Part shown: piece after piece, positions 37,681 to 50,545 of the stretch
Layout: the number at the start of each line of letters is the position of its first letter
How positions within the stretch are numbered: the first letter of the stretch is position 1
From: Epiperipatus broadwayi
Taxonomy: Eukaryota > Onychophora > Udeonychophora > Euonychophora > Peripatidae
NCBI GenBank assembly: GCA_028023455.1
Contig: JAQFVV010012405.1
Coordinates: 436,001-500,000 of the forward strand
DNA length: 64,000 nt
Reading direction: 5' to 3'
Notes under the pieces: model-generated
What the model was told of the DNA's origin: nothing
The model's input: the letters and a program-made list of their open reading frames with translations, nothing else
The model's database searches: none
Program-made: the position numbers and the translations under genes

Positions 37681-40600
37681 TACCAGGTTATATAAAAAAT
37701 ATATATATATTTTTTAATTACATCTTTATTTAGATTTAGGACAAAATTAAAAAAAAATGTTACTATTTGGTTTCTCATTATGGTTAACTTATTACAAATA
37801 AATTTATCTACTTTATTAGCAACAGCATTTTATCCTTAATATTATTAAACTATCTTATTTTTTTAAAAAAATTCATACTTAGAAAACATTCCATAGAAAA
37901 CAAAATTTTATAATGAGTATAGATTTCTCAAAATATTAAAAAAAATTTCATCTTGCAAAGTCAAAGATGTTACACAAAATATTATCCAAAATTCAGTACT
38001 AGATTTTAGTATTTATCACACAATGTTTACTAATCATAATATATTCTTCTTTAAGCCTGACTTTAGTTTAATATAAGTGTAATCATTAATATATTTCTGT
38101 TAATCAATAAACAAAAAATATACTATGCATATTGTTTACATAATTTACTTTGTACTATTGTATTTTAAAAAAAATATGCAATACTTATTTTTCTCTTAAA
38201 AAAAATAATACTAAAGCATTTTAAAATTATTATCACTTTAAAGAAAATATCTTTGTTTAGATACTTTATTTTTAAAAAAATTTATATTTCATTTCCGAAA
38301 TAAAATTCAAAATATATTCGATGATTCTTTTCTTTCCTTAGGATACTTTGGATCTTCAATTTTAAGTTATAATATTCTGCTCCTTATAAGCAAATAAACT
38401 AATCTTATCCAAAAACGATAGCATAACCTTAGTTCTAAATTATTTATCATTTCTTTTAGAATATCTTACTAAACGATGCAATTACATGAAATAAAGATAG
38501 CGAAAACAGATGCATAGGATTAAGGAAGAAAGCTAGAGTATTACTCTTAACATATCTCAAAATCATGGCACAGTGCGAAGAGGTAGGACATTTATCTGCC
38601 TAATATCCTCTAGTACAGGGACGATGTTAAAGCTATTTCTTCAGCTTTATTAGAACATCAAATATTTAAAGTAATATAAACACTGTCCAAATAAAATGTG
38701 TATCAGTCATAGGGCTTTGTTAACTATGCTGATAACCACATAAAGACTAAATATTATTCCCATTCCTTATCATATCCTATTTTAAATATACATCATCTTG
38801 GTTTCCTGCTAACTATAGTACTTCCAAGCCACTATCTCAACATTATTTCTCAAGATTTTTCTACATCTTACATCGATAAAATAACTATCTGCACTTACAA
38901 AACAATAAATAAAATTCATTAATAGTTAAACAATCTAGCTGTTCTACAAGAAAAGTCTGCTTACTTCATTATTCTATATGTCTAATCATATACAATCTAC
39001 TTAGACAAGATTTGAATATCCAATAACATGAAATTTTAAAAGAATCACATAATTGTTATGTTGGATTATATCATTAATAAAAAAAATCGTTGTATGCATA
39101 TTTTCAAATCAATCCTATCTCATAATGTTTTTTAAAATGTATGAAATGCGGTACATATAAGTAAAAACTTTTACACTTCATTCTTCCAATTTATGGATGA
39201 TCTAAAGAAAACAAAAAAATATATACATTATAAATTATCAATAGTTATTATTATTACCAATAACCTTTATTTAGTCATTGTGTTCAGTAGGCTTCCTTTA
39301 TCCACTTGAGCATTGCAGATATAAAAAAAAAATCACACCCATACACTTTATATTAAAATATTTTTAGCTAAATTATTAGATTGTTATATTATAAAATTTT
39401 AATATTAATAAATTAATGTTTTTATGTTTTTTCCTAATCTTATATAAAAATTTAGATTTAAACTAGGTTAACAAAATAAAAAGAATCAAAACTATAGTTA
39501 CATATTTTTCTTGACGATAGTTCCTGATAAGTCCAAAATGTTTATCATTTTCTCTAGAGTTTTTAAAAATGTTCTCCAAGCGCGTTAAAGTTTTAAAATA
39601 AAAATAATTATTAATCCATTTAGTAAAATTTAGAAAATAATCCTTGGTTTTAGTATTTTTAGGACGATAATATTAATTAATCCCGTGAAGTTTTTTTTAA
39701 GTATTTTCTCTGCCAATATTCTCTGTGTATCCGATGCATCAATCCATCTAATTTAACTTTTAAAAATATTCGATAAACTTTTAAGTACTATTTGTATTTC
39801 CATGGATCCATTTTTTTTTATTCATCTATGTGTTCACTTTTTATCTATGTTTCCTTCTTGATACATTTAAACTTTCGTTTGGTATTTTTTTATAAATCTC
39901 TTTTAAAATGAAACTTCAAGTATTTTTTGAACAAATCTTTTCCAAATACATTTTAAATAATTCTAAGAACGGATATTTTAATATCAAAAATGCTTCTATA
40001 ACATAATCTCCTGGATTCTTTCTTAAATTTTGCACTTGAAAATATTTTTTAAAAAATGTTACCTTTAGAAAGGATATAACATTTTACTCCTTTGAATATC
40101 ATATTATATAAAATAATTCATGCAATATATAATTATCTTATTACCATTTAAAAAATAAATCTTGAATAAGCTTATAAATAATAATGCGTCTCCAATTTTT
40201 TCATTAGACTCCGTATGATGTCCGTGCTGTGGTTTTTTTATGTACCAAAACAGTTCTTCGGTGAAATATTAATAAAGCTGTATCAATAAATATTTCAAAC
40301 ATTTTTACAGTATTACAATTTATATCCATTTTATTTTGTAGTATATCCATTTTTTATTGCGTAGTTTAGGTCAAACTTTTAGATAAAATATGACTGATAA
40401 AGGAACTTTAAAAAATTTAACAAAGCATGTTAAACGAAATTATTAAAATATTTTTTTAGTTTACACTCTCTTTTTTGCAAGTTACTTTTAAAATATTAAT
40501 TAATTTTTGCAAATAAATTATGAGAAAGTACTAAAAAATTGACCAAAATAAAAATTTTTAAAATACTATCTTTTGATAGTTATAATTTACCTTTCTCCGG

Positions 40601-41689
40601 TTTCAATACATTATTAATCTCCCCCGATAACTTAGTTACGACCATATTTATGGTATGTAAGAATACCTATTCCTATTGGTCAATTCTTACTTTAGCTTGA
40701 GAACAAATTTACATATTTTCAATTTATAGCAGAATTATATTTCAAAATTAAAAATTGTGACGTAATGAACTTAAAATATTATTTAAAATATTACTTTTAA
40801 ATAAATTATTATTTTATTAAAACTATTTAAACATTTAAAATAACTTTTAAAATAACATTTAATAATTTATTCCATTTCTTAATATTCAATTTATCTATTT
40901 TTATTTAAATAAAATATTTAATTTTTATTATGAATATATTCGTCTTTATTGCATTATTTAAAACATTACATACGATAGTTAACTTAATGTTTAATACTAT
41001 TTACTTTTATGATAGGCAATAATTCTATCCAACTCTATAATATAACTTTTAAAATATTTTAAACTTTGTTATTAATTCAAACAAGCAGTGTGTGTGAGAG
41101 TATACATTAAAAGTCACATGATTATAACTTTGACAGACGATTTTCAATCTATTTCTCTGCCCAGACTAATAAAATTGATACACTTATTATATTATATAAA
41201 ATAATTATAAAAAATTTGGAAGAACAATTTAGAAAATATAGAACTAGATATAATTTTCACCATCACAAAGTTTATTTTAAAAATATACTATATTAATTTT
41301 GACTATTTAAATATGATTACAAATCTAAATATAGCATTTATTAAATTATATGTTTTAAACTATTAAAATCGGATTTTTAAATATACTTTTAATTTTTATA
41401 GCTGTGTTATTTAATATGGCCAGCTTTTACAACCATATGCAACAATATTTTAAGCTTTACATAACCATTTTTAAATAATTCGCTATAATTTTATATACTA
41501 CGTACTTGCTTTAGCCTCAAATTGTACTTTAAAGATATAATTGACTTAATACAATTAATGTATTAAAAGAACATATTTTAAATTTAAAATTTTTTAGTAA
41601 TTAACTGTTATGAATTATTACCGACCTATAGAAAAGGGCACAATATATATATATATAATGTGTTTAATAGTTGTGTTGATAAAAGGATG
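37681..41689. other. AT-rich stretch, origin unclear
   Basis: About 4 kb of mutated AT-rich DNA without open frames above 60 codons. The segment at 40610-40690 (atctcccccgataacttag) is less AT-rich and could be part of an old LTR or transposon, but I cannot place it. Confidence 0.4.
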
Positions 41690-42290
41690 AAATTCCAGGT
41701 AATTTTGCTTCTATTTCTAAAAGAAGAGGATTGATTTAATTAATAAAGAGCAAAGTACTTAAGGGTAAACCTTGGGAAAAAGAATTATGTGGGGGAAATC
41801 TGGTGTAGTTTTTCCATTAAAAGTAATGTGTACTTCTCTATTATAGTAACAAGTTAGCAAAAAATATTTATGATTGGAGTTTTAATATTTTGTGATGAAA
41901 GACCATTTCAAAGTTTTTCAATTGGAGTCAAATACTGCTTCAATATCTAATTTAGCTGCAATAGGAGGCACTGTCTTTCTGCTACCTTCATGAATTTTAT
42001 CTAATATCATTTTACATAAATTAACTTCACCAGAAGTTGAGCAGTCTTTTTTGGCATATTGGTATTCTGATATTATGAGAAGAAATATGCTGAATTTTAT
42101 TTTTTATAAGTAATTCCCTTATATTTATAATAAGAGAAGTCATTGAGATGGGACCAGATTTTTCAATGGTGATGGAATAAAATATTTTTTTAAGAAATGG
42201 CACCATGGATATAGGGTAAAAGTGATTAATGTAATAAATTTGATTCAAAAGATATGTTAACATGTTATACATAATAGGGACAGTGAAATT
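41690..42290 (-). pseudogene. Decayed LINE reverse transcriptase
   Basis: On the minus strand, a frame at 42272-42027 contains MVPFLKK...EKSGPISMTSLI, matching the RT block before motif A (VPIPKPGK...YRPISLTS in intact LINEs). Downstream come AAKLDIEAVFDSN (about 41970-41930, motif A with its aspartate) and SQGLPLSTLLFIN (about 41785-41745, the conserved PQGSPLSP-like block). Frame changes and stops separate the blocks. It fits a jockey/R1-type LINE. Sequence up to about 43400 may be its decayed 5' part, but I cannot show that. Confidence 0.65.
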
Positions 42291-44876
42291 AAATGAATGT
42301 GCTAGAACAAATTTGGGAATAGTATGAATTTCTGGGTATATCCTTTCTGGATGGACATATTTTTTGTAATATTTCCATGTTTGGAAATACCATGATTGTT
42401 ATATGTGATACCAAAAGTATATGGAATTAGGGTTGGAAAATTATGCTTTTGTAATTTGGCCTTAAAATGGAAAAAAAATATGAGGCAACATATCCTCTTC
42501 AGCTATCATTTCTAGATTTTTAGCAATTAATGAAGATACAGTTTTTTTATTTATAACCAAGTACCATTTAATATATATTTTAGACTAATCATGAAATGTA
42601 GCAAGATATATTTTTGCTTTTTTTAATTGTTAAATATTCAGATAACAATAATTGTGTTTGTTTCTATTTCTGTTTTAGAGTTATGATTGAGTCTATTGAT
42701 ATAGAATTACATGAGGTGTTTTAAAGTTTAATTTGTATTCCATCAAGGTCTTTTACAAGTTTAGTTGAAGCTTTATTAATTTAATTATAGTGCTTAATTG
42801 TGGATGATATAATGTTAATAAAAGAAAATCTTGCATCAATAAGTTCCAAAGACAATATGTCAATAGTGTGGAAGGTTTCAAAAACAATTATACTGCATTA
42901 TTAAGAAGTAATTCATATTATACTTGCACATTTAGCTTCAAAAGAACATGTAATGCTAGATGATCAAAGAAAATTACTAGTTATAAAGAAGGAGAGATAA
43001 AACAGTGTGATTAAGATGAATGTCAATAATAATATCACATGACTTTTCTCATTTTAATATGTTTCCAAAAACAATTTTCTCACTTTTTTCAGACATGTCC
43101 ACTATAGATAAAGTAATTAATGGATTATAGTACTATAATGTCTTAATTTTCAGATAGGTTTCTGGCTTTAACCTTGAATCATTATTGAGGAATTATGGCT
43201 CTCTATAGATATAATACCAAATCATTTTTAATATATTTTAAAAAAAATTTACAGCAGGAATTAATGTTCATGTGCACCCAGTATCCATCTTTTTTTTCCA
43301 TATTATTCAAACTATTAGCCTAAAATCTTCTTAAGATTTTTTAAAATCTTATTCTCTTGTATAAGCTACATAGATCTGATAACCAAATCAATTTTACACA
43401 TTTTGTGACTTGGTTTTATGTGAACTATAGTCCCCTTTTATGCTTTTGGACTAGGAACATTAACAATCATTTAATTTCTTCAAGCTTATTTATATTCTTT
43501 TTTTTTTTTTTTCGAATTGCTAACTAGCTCTCCAATGTATGTCTCAATAACCAATGGTCAATGCTGTATTTAAATTTAATAAATTATAGGTTTGGAAAGA
43601 TATTTTTAAGTAGTATTGAAGATTTGTATTATGATAGTTCCATATTAGTTTACTTCATTATATTATGTTTTTCACTTTTATCGTTTTTATAGGTTTTTGT
43701 GTATTTATTTTTATTTTGCATTATTTATTTTCTATTTTATCTGACATTATAATATATATTTCTTTATGGGTTGATTTGATTTTCATTTGCTTAGATAGGT
43801 TTATATCACTATCAGACATGACTGCTTTATTATTATTTTTTTTTATGATGACAAATTTGAACATTAAATTTGATTTTTAAAGTGAAAAAAAAAAAATCAA
43901 TTATTTAATGGAGATAATGTTTTTTTTTTTTTCTGAATTTAAAAAAATATTTTTTTTATTGTTTCATCTAGTTTACAATTTTAATAAGTTATAAGTGAAA
44001 TTACAGCTTGATAAGAATTTTTTAAATTAAAGCTGTCAATTTTGATTCTGCATACATTTCTATTTTCTTAAATATTAAATAGAGCCGAATACTACCATAG
44101 TTGTTTTACAAAAATAAATGAATTGTTTATATATATATAAAGTCGGAAAGTCGAATAATTTTAATCAGATAAAGTATTATGGCTAAATTATAGGGCATTT
44201 GCAGACTCTCATCCAAGAAATTTCCTCTTTAAAATTTTTAAATATATTCAATCAAATGTATCTGTATTTGAGTGGCAAACATTGCCTAAAAGAATGTCTG
44301 TTGTGTAACATATCAAATTTATTGTTTAAGACATTAAGTCTTTTTTTTTGTTTGTTTTACATTACTGCCATTACTCATTAACTTTTCTATTTTCTGTAAA
44401 CCATGATGTGATTTTAATAAAAAATTATTAAATATTGGTAATTCTTTAAACCATGATATATACATGACATCTTATATTGTTAAAGCATAACCATAAAAAT
44501 TAATGAACTATAGCTAAAAAATATATAATATGCATATATGCAAATAAAGTAAAAAAATATTAATCGTAACAAAGTCAAAAATGCTTAAAAGTAGGTTTTT
44601 AGTTAATATACGTAAATTATGCATAAGTATATTGGAATATTAGACCTTGTGAAATATTACTCATCCTAAATTAGATCACATAATTATTTAAAAAAAAAAA
44701 TTGCAATTTTGTATTCAGTACAAAGTTTTTCAAAATAAATTAATTTTTAAGGAAAATTCATATAAGTTTTATGTAACTAGTTATGTTTTCACAATAATAA
44801 AGAAAGATATAATGAGGATCATACAGCCCTGGCTACAGATTGCCTATGCCTATATATATATATATATATCAAAATA
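42291..44876. other. AT-rich intergenic DNA, possibly including decayed LINE 5' sequence
   Basis: No confident feature. Frames at 43665-43880 and 44199-44381 are low-complexity and hydrophobic by composition. A TA run lies at 44851-44869 next to the foldback. Confidence 0.5.
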
Positions 44877-45287
44877 CAGTCCAATTTACATAAATTATAT
44901 TATTATTAGAAGTACTATAGACTATACATTTTGTAGTCTTTATCAACTATATAACATTGAATAATCAAAACGAGACAACCTTTAACAATACCCATAGTTC
45001 AATTCAGATTTCCCACAATTCTGTTATCTTAACATTTGATGACTGGCGAGACAACCTTTAACAATACCCACAGTTCAATTCAGATTTCCCACAATTCTGT
45101 TATCTTAACATTTGATGACTGGCATCAAATGTTAAGATAACAGAATTGTGGGAAATCTGAATTGAACTATGGGTATTGTTAATGGTTGTCTCATTTTGAT
45201 TATTCAATGTTATATAGTTGATAAAGACTACAAAATGTATAGTCGAAAATACTTCTAATAATAATATAATTTATGTAAATTGTACTG
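44877..45287. mobile_element. Foldback with mariner-like ends and an internal 76-bp duplication
   Basis: The left end ta|cagtccaatttacataa and right end ttatgtaaattgtactg form terminal inverted repeats that run almost the full half-length to a central gactggc loop. A 76-bp unit (gagacaacctttaac...) in the left half is tandemly duplicated (44972-45047 and 45048-45123), so the left half is longer. A TA precedes the left CAGT, as for Tc1/mariner, but the right ACTG is followed by TC, where the LINE tail begins. No transposase is present. Confidence 0.75.
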
Positions 45288-45305
45288 TCATCATCATCAT
45301 CATCA

Positions 45306-45572
45306 TCAACCATTATCAATCCACTGCAGGATGAAGGTCTCTCCAAGTTTAATCCATCTTCTCCGATCTTTAGCTTCTCTTCTCCACAACACCCCTGCAC
45401 ATTTTCTTATTTCATCCATCCATCTCACATGTGGTCTCTTTCTGGGTCTTTTACAATCTCTTGGAATCCAGTTTAAAATTTCAATTGTCCATCTATTATC
45501 ATCTCTTCTAGCAATATGTCCAGCCCAACTCCATTTCAATCTTTTAATTTTTTTCAATAAGGTCAGTAACAC
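45306..45572 (-). pseudogene. RTE LINE C-terminal block
   Basis: An 88-codon frame, one base out of step with the RT frame. KRLKWSWAGHIARRDDNRWT and RPHVRWMDEIRK are the conserved C-terminal block of this RTE group. The first few residues (MLLTLL) are out of frame with the family. It ends just before the GAT repeat tail. Together with the RT frame it completes the polyprotein apart from the indel. Confidence 0.88.
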
Positions 45573-47895
45573 CTGTTTGTTGTCTTACCCATACATTGCG
45601 TTTTCGATCTCTTCTTGTTACTCCCAACATACATCTCTCCATACTCCTTTGAGTGGTCTGAAGTCTCTGTATTGCTCTTCTATTAAGTGTCCAAGTCTCA
45701 GATCCATAAGTAAGAACTGGTAAAACACATTTGTTAAAAACCATCCTTTTCAAACACATAGGCATATTTCCTTTTAGTATCAAGTTATTTCTACCAAAAG
45801 CACTCCAACCAAGTTTAATTCTATGATTAATTTCCTCCATTATGTTTCCATCTGTATTAATAATCTGACCAAGATATTTGTAACTGTTAACTTCTTCTAA
45901 TTCTTCATAATCAATCTTTATTTTCATATTTTGAGTAAATCGATTAAACATTACTTTAGTCTTTTTAACATTTATCTTTAGTCCTACTTTTCTACTTTCA
46001 TCTGCTAACTCCTGCAACATTTCCTGCAGCTCTGAAGCATTATTTGCAAAAACAACTACATCATCTGCGAAATCTAAATGACTTAAATACTCTCCATTTA
46101 CTTTCACTCCTTTAGTTTTCCATTTTAATCCACAAAATACTTCTTGCAGCACTGCTGTAAAGAGTTTTGGAGATATTGAGTCACCTTGTCTTACACCTTT
46201 CTCAATGTTGATTTTTCCAGTATCATTATGTAATCTAATTGTTGCTGTTGCATTTTTATAAATATTCCTTAAAATATGACAATATCCTGGATCTATACCT
46301 TGATGATCCAATGCTTTAATCACTGAAGAAATGTGTATAGAATCGAATGCCTTTTCATAATCTACAAATCCAAAACATAATGACAACTCATATTCGTTTG
46401 TCCTTTCTATGACTTCTCTCAATACCTGGATATGATCTATTGTACTAAAACCACTTTTAAATCCAGCTTGTTCTCTTGGTTGGTGGAAATCCAAAGTTCT
46501 CTGTAGACGAGTTGTAATTATCTTGGTAAAAATTTTATATAAAAATGATAAAAGGCTGATAGGTCTGTAATTTCTAATATCTTCTTTATCACCTTTTTTA
46601 AATATTAATATTATTACTGCATTCTTCCAATCTTCCGGTACATCTTTATCATTTAGACATTTGGTATATAACTTTGCTAAAATTGTTTCTATTTCTTCAC
46701 CTGCTTCTTTTAATATATCAATTATAATTCCATCATTTCCTGGAGCCTTTCCTTTCTTCATACACTTAATTGCATGTCTCACTTCTTCATTTAAAATTCT
46801 GGGCAATTCGGAAGATGTAATAGATATAGGAGGTACTTGTTCTTTATTACTATATAATTCTTGATAAAAATCTTCTACCAATTTCATGATGTCATCTCTC
46901 TTTTTAGTAATAATTCCATCTTTTTTTCTTATTGCAGATATAAATTTCCTACCAATACCAAAATGTTGTTTAGCATTTTTGAGACTTTTATTTTCTTCTA
47001 CAGCTTTCCTTGCTATTTCACAGTTATACTTTCTTATATCATTTTCAACTCTTTTCCGTACCATTTTACAAAATTCGAGATATTCAATTCTTTTTAATAC
47101 ATCATTTTTGTATATCTTCATATTCCTTCTTTTCTTCATAAATTCTCTAGTCTCAGTAGAAATTTTATTAGTCAATTGCTGCTTTTTTCTACCAGCTATG
47201 TTTGTTGCAGTTTTTAAAAGTGTATCAGTTATTTTCATATTAATTTCATTCAAATCTGTATCATGTTCAAAATCTCCTAACACTTGAAACCTATTTGTAA
47301 GTTCTAATTTAAATTCATTAGAATGTTTCTGAAGATTAGGAATATCAACTGTAAATATTGTTTTTCTTAATAATTTTTGTCTTTCTAGTTTTACATTAAC
47401 ACGTAACTTACACCTTACTAATCGATGATCACTTCCTGTGTTAAATTTATTAAGAACATTACAATCTTGAAATATGTATTTTCTGTTAGTCAAAATATAA
47501 TCCAATTCTGCTGTACCTTCATTTGGATGCTTCCATGTCCATTTCCTTTTAACATTTTTCTCAAAAAATGAATTCATAATATAAAGTTTTTCTTTTTCTG
47601 CAAACTCCACAAGTCTATGTCCTCTCTCATTTCTATTACCATAACCAAAATTACCTACAGCAATTTCATCTTTCATTTGTCTACCAATTCTAGCATTAAA
47701 GTCTCCCATAACAATTTTAAAATGTTGTTTACTCTGATCAAAAGCCTTTTGTACATCCATATAAAAATCTTCTACTACTTCATCACTATGAGAACTTGTT
47801 GGGGCATAAACCTGAATTATCTGCATTTGGTATCTGCTATTAAGTTGTATAACTAATCTTGCCACTCTGTCCGATACACCATCAATCTCTTCCAC
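45544..47895 (-). pseudogene. RTE LINE endonuclease C-terminus and reverse transcriptase
   Basis: A 783-codon frame; the ATG at 47895 is an artefact of a frameshift just upstream. Endonuclease motifs: VYAPTS about 29-34, GDFNARIG 64-71, SDHRLV 155-160 (catalytic histidine). RT motifs: GKAPGNDGI 382-390, NYRPISLLS 442-450, VDYEKAFDS 511-519 (catalytic Asp), GVRQGDSISP 567-576, LDFADDVVVF 607-616 (catalytic DD), YKYLG 672-676. The C-terminal region has YGSETWTLN near 730-738. All catalytic residues are present. The frame closes early because one extra A in an A-run near 45550 shifts it; the family sequence goes on in the 45306-45572 frame. Confidence 0.92.
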
Positions 47896-47971
47896 TTTTT
47901 ATTTATAATGAATCCTACTCCACTTGTATTTTCAATATGTGTGCCTTTATAATAGAGTATATGTCCACTTT

Positions 47972-48250
47972 TTAAATCAATTGTTTCTTCTCCTTTTCTC
48001 TAACTTCACAAAGTCCAATAATGTCCCATTTAATATAAGACATTTCTTCTTCTAATTCTTGCAATCTTCCTTCACTTGAAAGTGATCTGCAGTTGTAAGT
48101 ACCTAAATAAAAAGTCGTCATCAAATGGCAGCCTGGGTCCACAATCAGAGGATTCTTAGCACCCTTCGCCTTCGGCCACCAACCGCTGCCTTGGTTGGTC
48201 ACTTTACAGCCTCCTGGGAATAAGGGCCATGCTTTATTTTTGTTTGTCAT
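47972..48250 (-). pseudogene. RTE LINE endonuclease, N-terminal segment
   Basis: A 92-codon frame. Residues about 45-80 (FYLGTYNCRSLS, KWDIIGLCEVRE) match the start of APE-type endonucleases, in which the N of the TYN motif and the E of CEVR bind metal. The frame ends at a stop at 47972. The family sequence continues in another frame (DLKSGHILYYKGT..., about 47985-47900), showing a one-base indel near 47985. The first ATG at 48250 and a second ATG further in are both possible starts. Confidence 0.8.
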
Positions 48251-48540
48251 AATTGTATATATGTATTGGAAAAATATTTATCATTTACACAAACATTCAT
48301 TCTGCCTTATCAGGCACTGAGAAGAAAGACAATGGTGTTTCTTGATCTTAAACTCAGAGGTAAAAAGCCAATAAACTCATGTTGGTGAGCAGCCCATCCA
48401 TGTTCGTATAATATATGAATAATCACATAGTAATAACAGCTGCAACGACAAGAACGTATGGAGTGGACATAAGGAATTTGCCCTGCTCGGTTCCTTTAAG
48501 ACATCCAAGAGGAATCAAAGGGTATCCTTTCAGTTAATAG

Positions 48541-48989
48541 CAAATTTCTGTATTTTGATATATATATATTGATTTCTATATTACATATATTGTGAACGAA
48601 TACAGGTATCAAACTTTATTTATTATATATATATATATGAAATAGACCCAGTACATATTGTAATTTGTGATATAAATATTATTTTAATATGCTAGATTTA
48701 CATACAAAAATTATTAAAATTAATTTATGTGAATCTGATATAAAGAGTAATAACATTTAAATGTTTCATGCCCATTTAATACAATTCGTTACAACAATTT
48801 CAGACAATTTGGCTGTCTATCTCAATAAAAAAAGTTCCTTCATTTATAATATACTTTATCAATATTTCTATGTTGTTAAACTTGTGGTTGAAACTTATCT
48901 TACAAACACTCCAAATTGAATCTGTAAAGCATTGGATTTTTTTTCTGTTTTTGATTATTCTTGATCTATTCTCTCTTTTTTATGTTTAG
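48541..48989. other. AT-rich spacer between two RTE copies
   Basis: Short AT microsatellites (48559-48570 and 48627-48639) and no gene. Confidence 0.5.
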
Positions 48990-49477
48990 CCAGAAATAGC
49001 TTAGTATTGGTAAATAAATATGCCCATGTGTTTGAAAATGAAGGTTTTTAATATAAATGTTTTAACACTTCTTATGGTTCTGAGACTTAAGACATTTAGC
49101 CAAAGAACAATACAGAGACTTTGGACTACTCAGTGAAATATGGGAAAATGCATGCTAGGACTAATTGGAAATGATTGTAAAACAAACTATGTGAATGAGA
49201 GAACAAATAGAAATGACTGACATCATTGAAAGAATTAAGAAACTGAAGTGGGACTGATTTGGACATATTTTATAAAGTGATGATAATTGATGGACAGCTT
49301 TTAAAGTGGATTTCAAGATATTGTAAAATACCTAGAAAAAACCCACATATGAGTTGTATGAATGAAATAAATAAATTTATTAGAATAATGAGAAGAGATG
49401 ATATGATTCAAAGAATTGAAATAAAACTGCAAACATTTTCATCCTGCAATGGGTTTTTAATGATTGAAAATGATGGT
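48990..49477 (+). pseudogene. RTE LINE 3' fragment, degenerate
   Basis: Plus strand, aligned with the last fifth of the 45-48 kb LINE. It starts at the LILKGNMPMC block (tatgcccatgtgtttgaaaa) and continues through the SETW and QR blocks, the block equal to LKWSWAGH (ctgaagtgggactgatttgg) and the catcctgcaatgg end. It finishes in a decayed GAT tail. A 75-codon frame at 49259-49486 is part of it. It is a separate, older, 5'-truncated insertion opposite in orientation to the big copy. Confidence 0.8.
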
Positions 49478-50430
49478 TATTTTTAGGAAAAGTCTGTTGC
49501 AGTTTTTTTATAGCTACTTTTGCCATCAGTTATCTTAAAATTCAAATATTTCAAAGCATTAACCTAATTCTATATAACTCGATTTTAATGCTTACTTTTA
49601 ATCTTTTTTATTTAACTATCTATTTTTTTTTTTGTTTAGTTTTAATACATTTTTTTTTTTTTAAATCCTAAACTTTTTACAAGTTTTATTAATTTTATAT
49701 TAAAATTTTGTTAATCACTTCCAACTATCTACCAATACTGATACATCATCAAACTTCAAAATTCAAAACAAAATCTGAAGACAGATCAGATGTTTCTCTC
49801 TATATTCAATTTTTTTGTTTGAATATTTTATAGTCTTAAATATTTTCTATACGTTGTATGTATAGTTAGTTATATGTCTGACTATGTATGTACTCACTTT
49901 ATTAAATTGTTAGCGCTAAGTTCATTTACTGGTATTCTTTCATAAGTACAGTGTATATGTGTATACTTATAGTATATCCACAAACAAAAATATATCTACA
50001 TATATATATTACTAGTTATGTTAGTATCATTTGTCTTACTATTGTATTTGCGTATTGATTTTTACAGATACTATGTTTATCTATTTGCCATGATCATCAA
50101 GAGATTGGAAACAGTAATTCAAATGGGTTTTACCTTTTTAATTTTTTTATTAATGATGATCTTAACTACTAATTTCGAGATGTGTTCTAATTCTTTTATG
50201 TATATATTATTTCAATTCATGAAGTGTTTTGCATGCATATATTCATATATGTGCGCGCGTGTTTAAACATACAGCTACATGAATATAAAGCTAATTGCAA
50301 TTATCTTAAGAAAAAAATTTATAGCGCATTTTCTTTGTATTTTATGATTTTATCAAGAATAATGAATCATTATAATCTTCAAAATCTGATTGAACTTTAG
50401 TGTTAATGTCTATTTTAATTTGTCTGGCAG

Positions 50431-50545
50431 CCTATTCTGAAAAAGTTTTTAGTCCAGTCATTCACCTCAGGCCACTTCAAATGCCAGACTCTGGCACCAA
50501 AGAAACTGACCACACCACACTGACTAGAGTTTACTATAAGATAAA
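50431..50545 (+). other. Possible exon or unknown coding remnant
   Basis: About 115 bp with markedly more G+C than its surroundings, preceded by taatttgtctggcag, a plausible splice acceptor. The frame continues through FSPVIHLRPLQMPDSGTKE. No consensus donor (GTAAGT-like) follows; gtttac near 50530 is the nearest. I recognise no family. It may equally be a fragment of a transposon. Confidence 0.2.

Larger units (their letters stand above)
45288..48540 (-). mobile_element. Near-full-length RTE-clade LINE
   Basis: About 3.25 kb on the minus strand, a normal length for RTE elements. It comprises a 5' region (48540-48251), an APE-type endonuclease, RT, a C-terminal block and a 3' tail of ATC repeats on the plus strand (GAT repeats in sense). 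RTE elements characteristically end in short microsatellite repeats rather than poly-A. Three frameshifts (about 47985, 47900 and 45550) break an otherwise open frame, so this copy is inactive but young compared with the one at 31.5-33.9 kb. Confidence 0.9.

Noticed and set aside
37681-41689. Decayed viral or large DNA transposon insertion
   Set aside because: The stretch differs little in composition from its surroundings and I could find no conserved protein block or terminal repeat to support it.
42027-42272. 81-codon minus frame as a host gene
   Set aside because: Its sequence fits the RT block of a decayed LINE, with the expected neighbouring blocks in other frames.
46661-47287. Several plus-strand frames (46661-46864, 46861-47097, 46886-47287)
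   Set aside because: All are antisense shadows of the RTE LINE reading frame.
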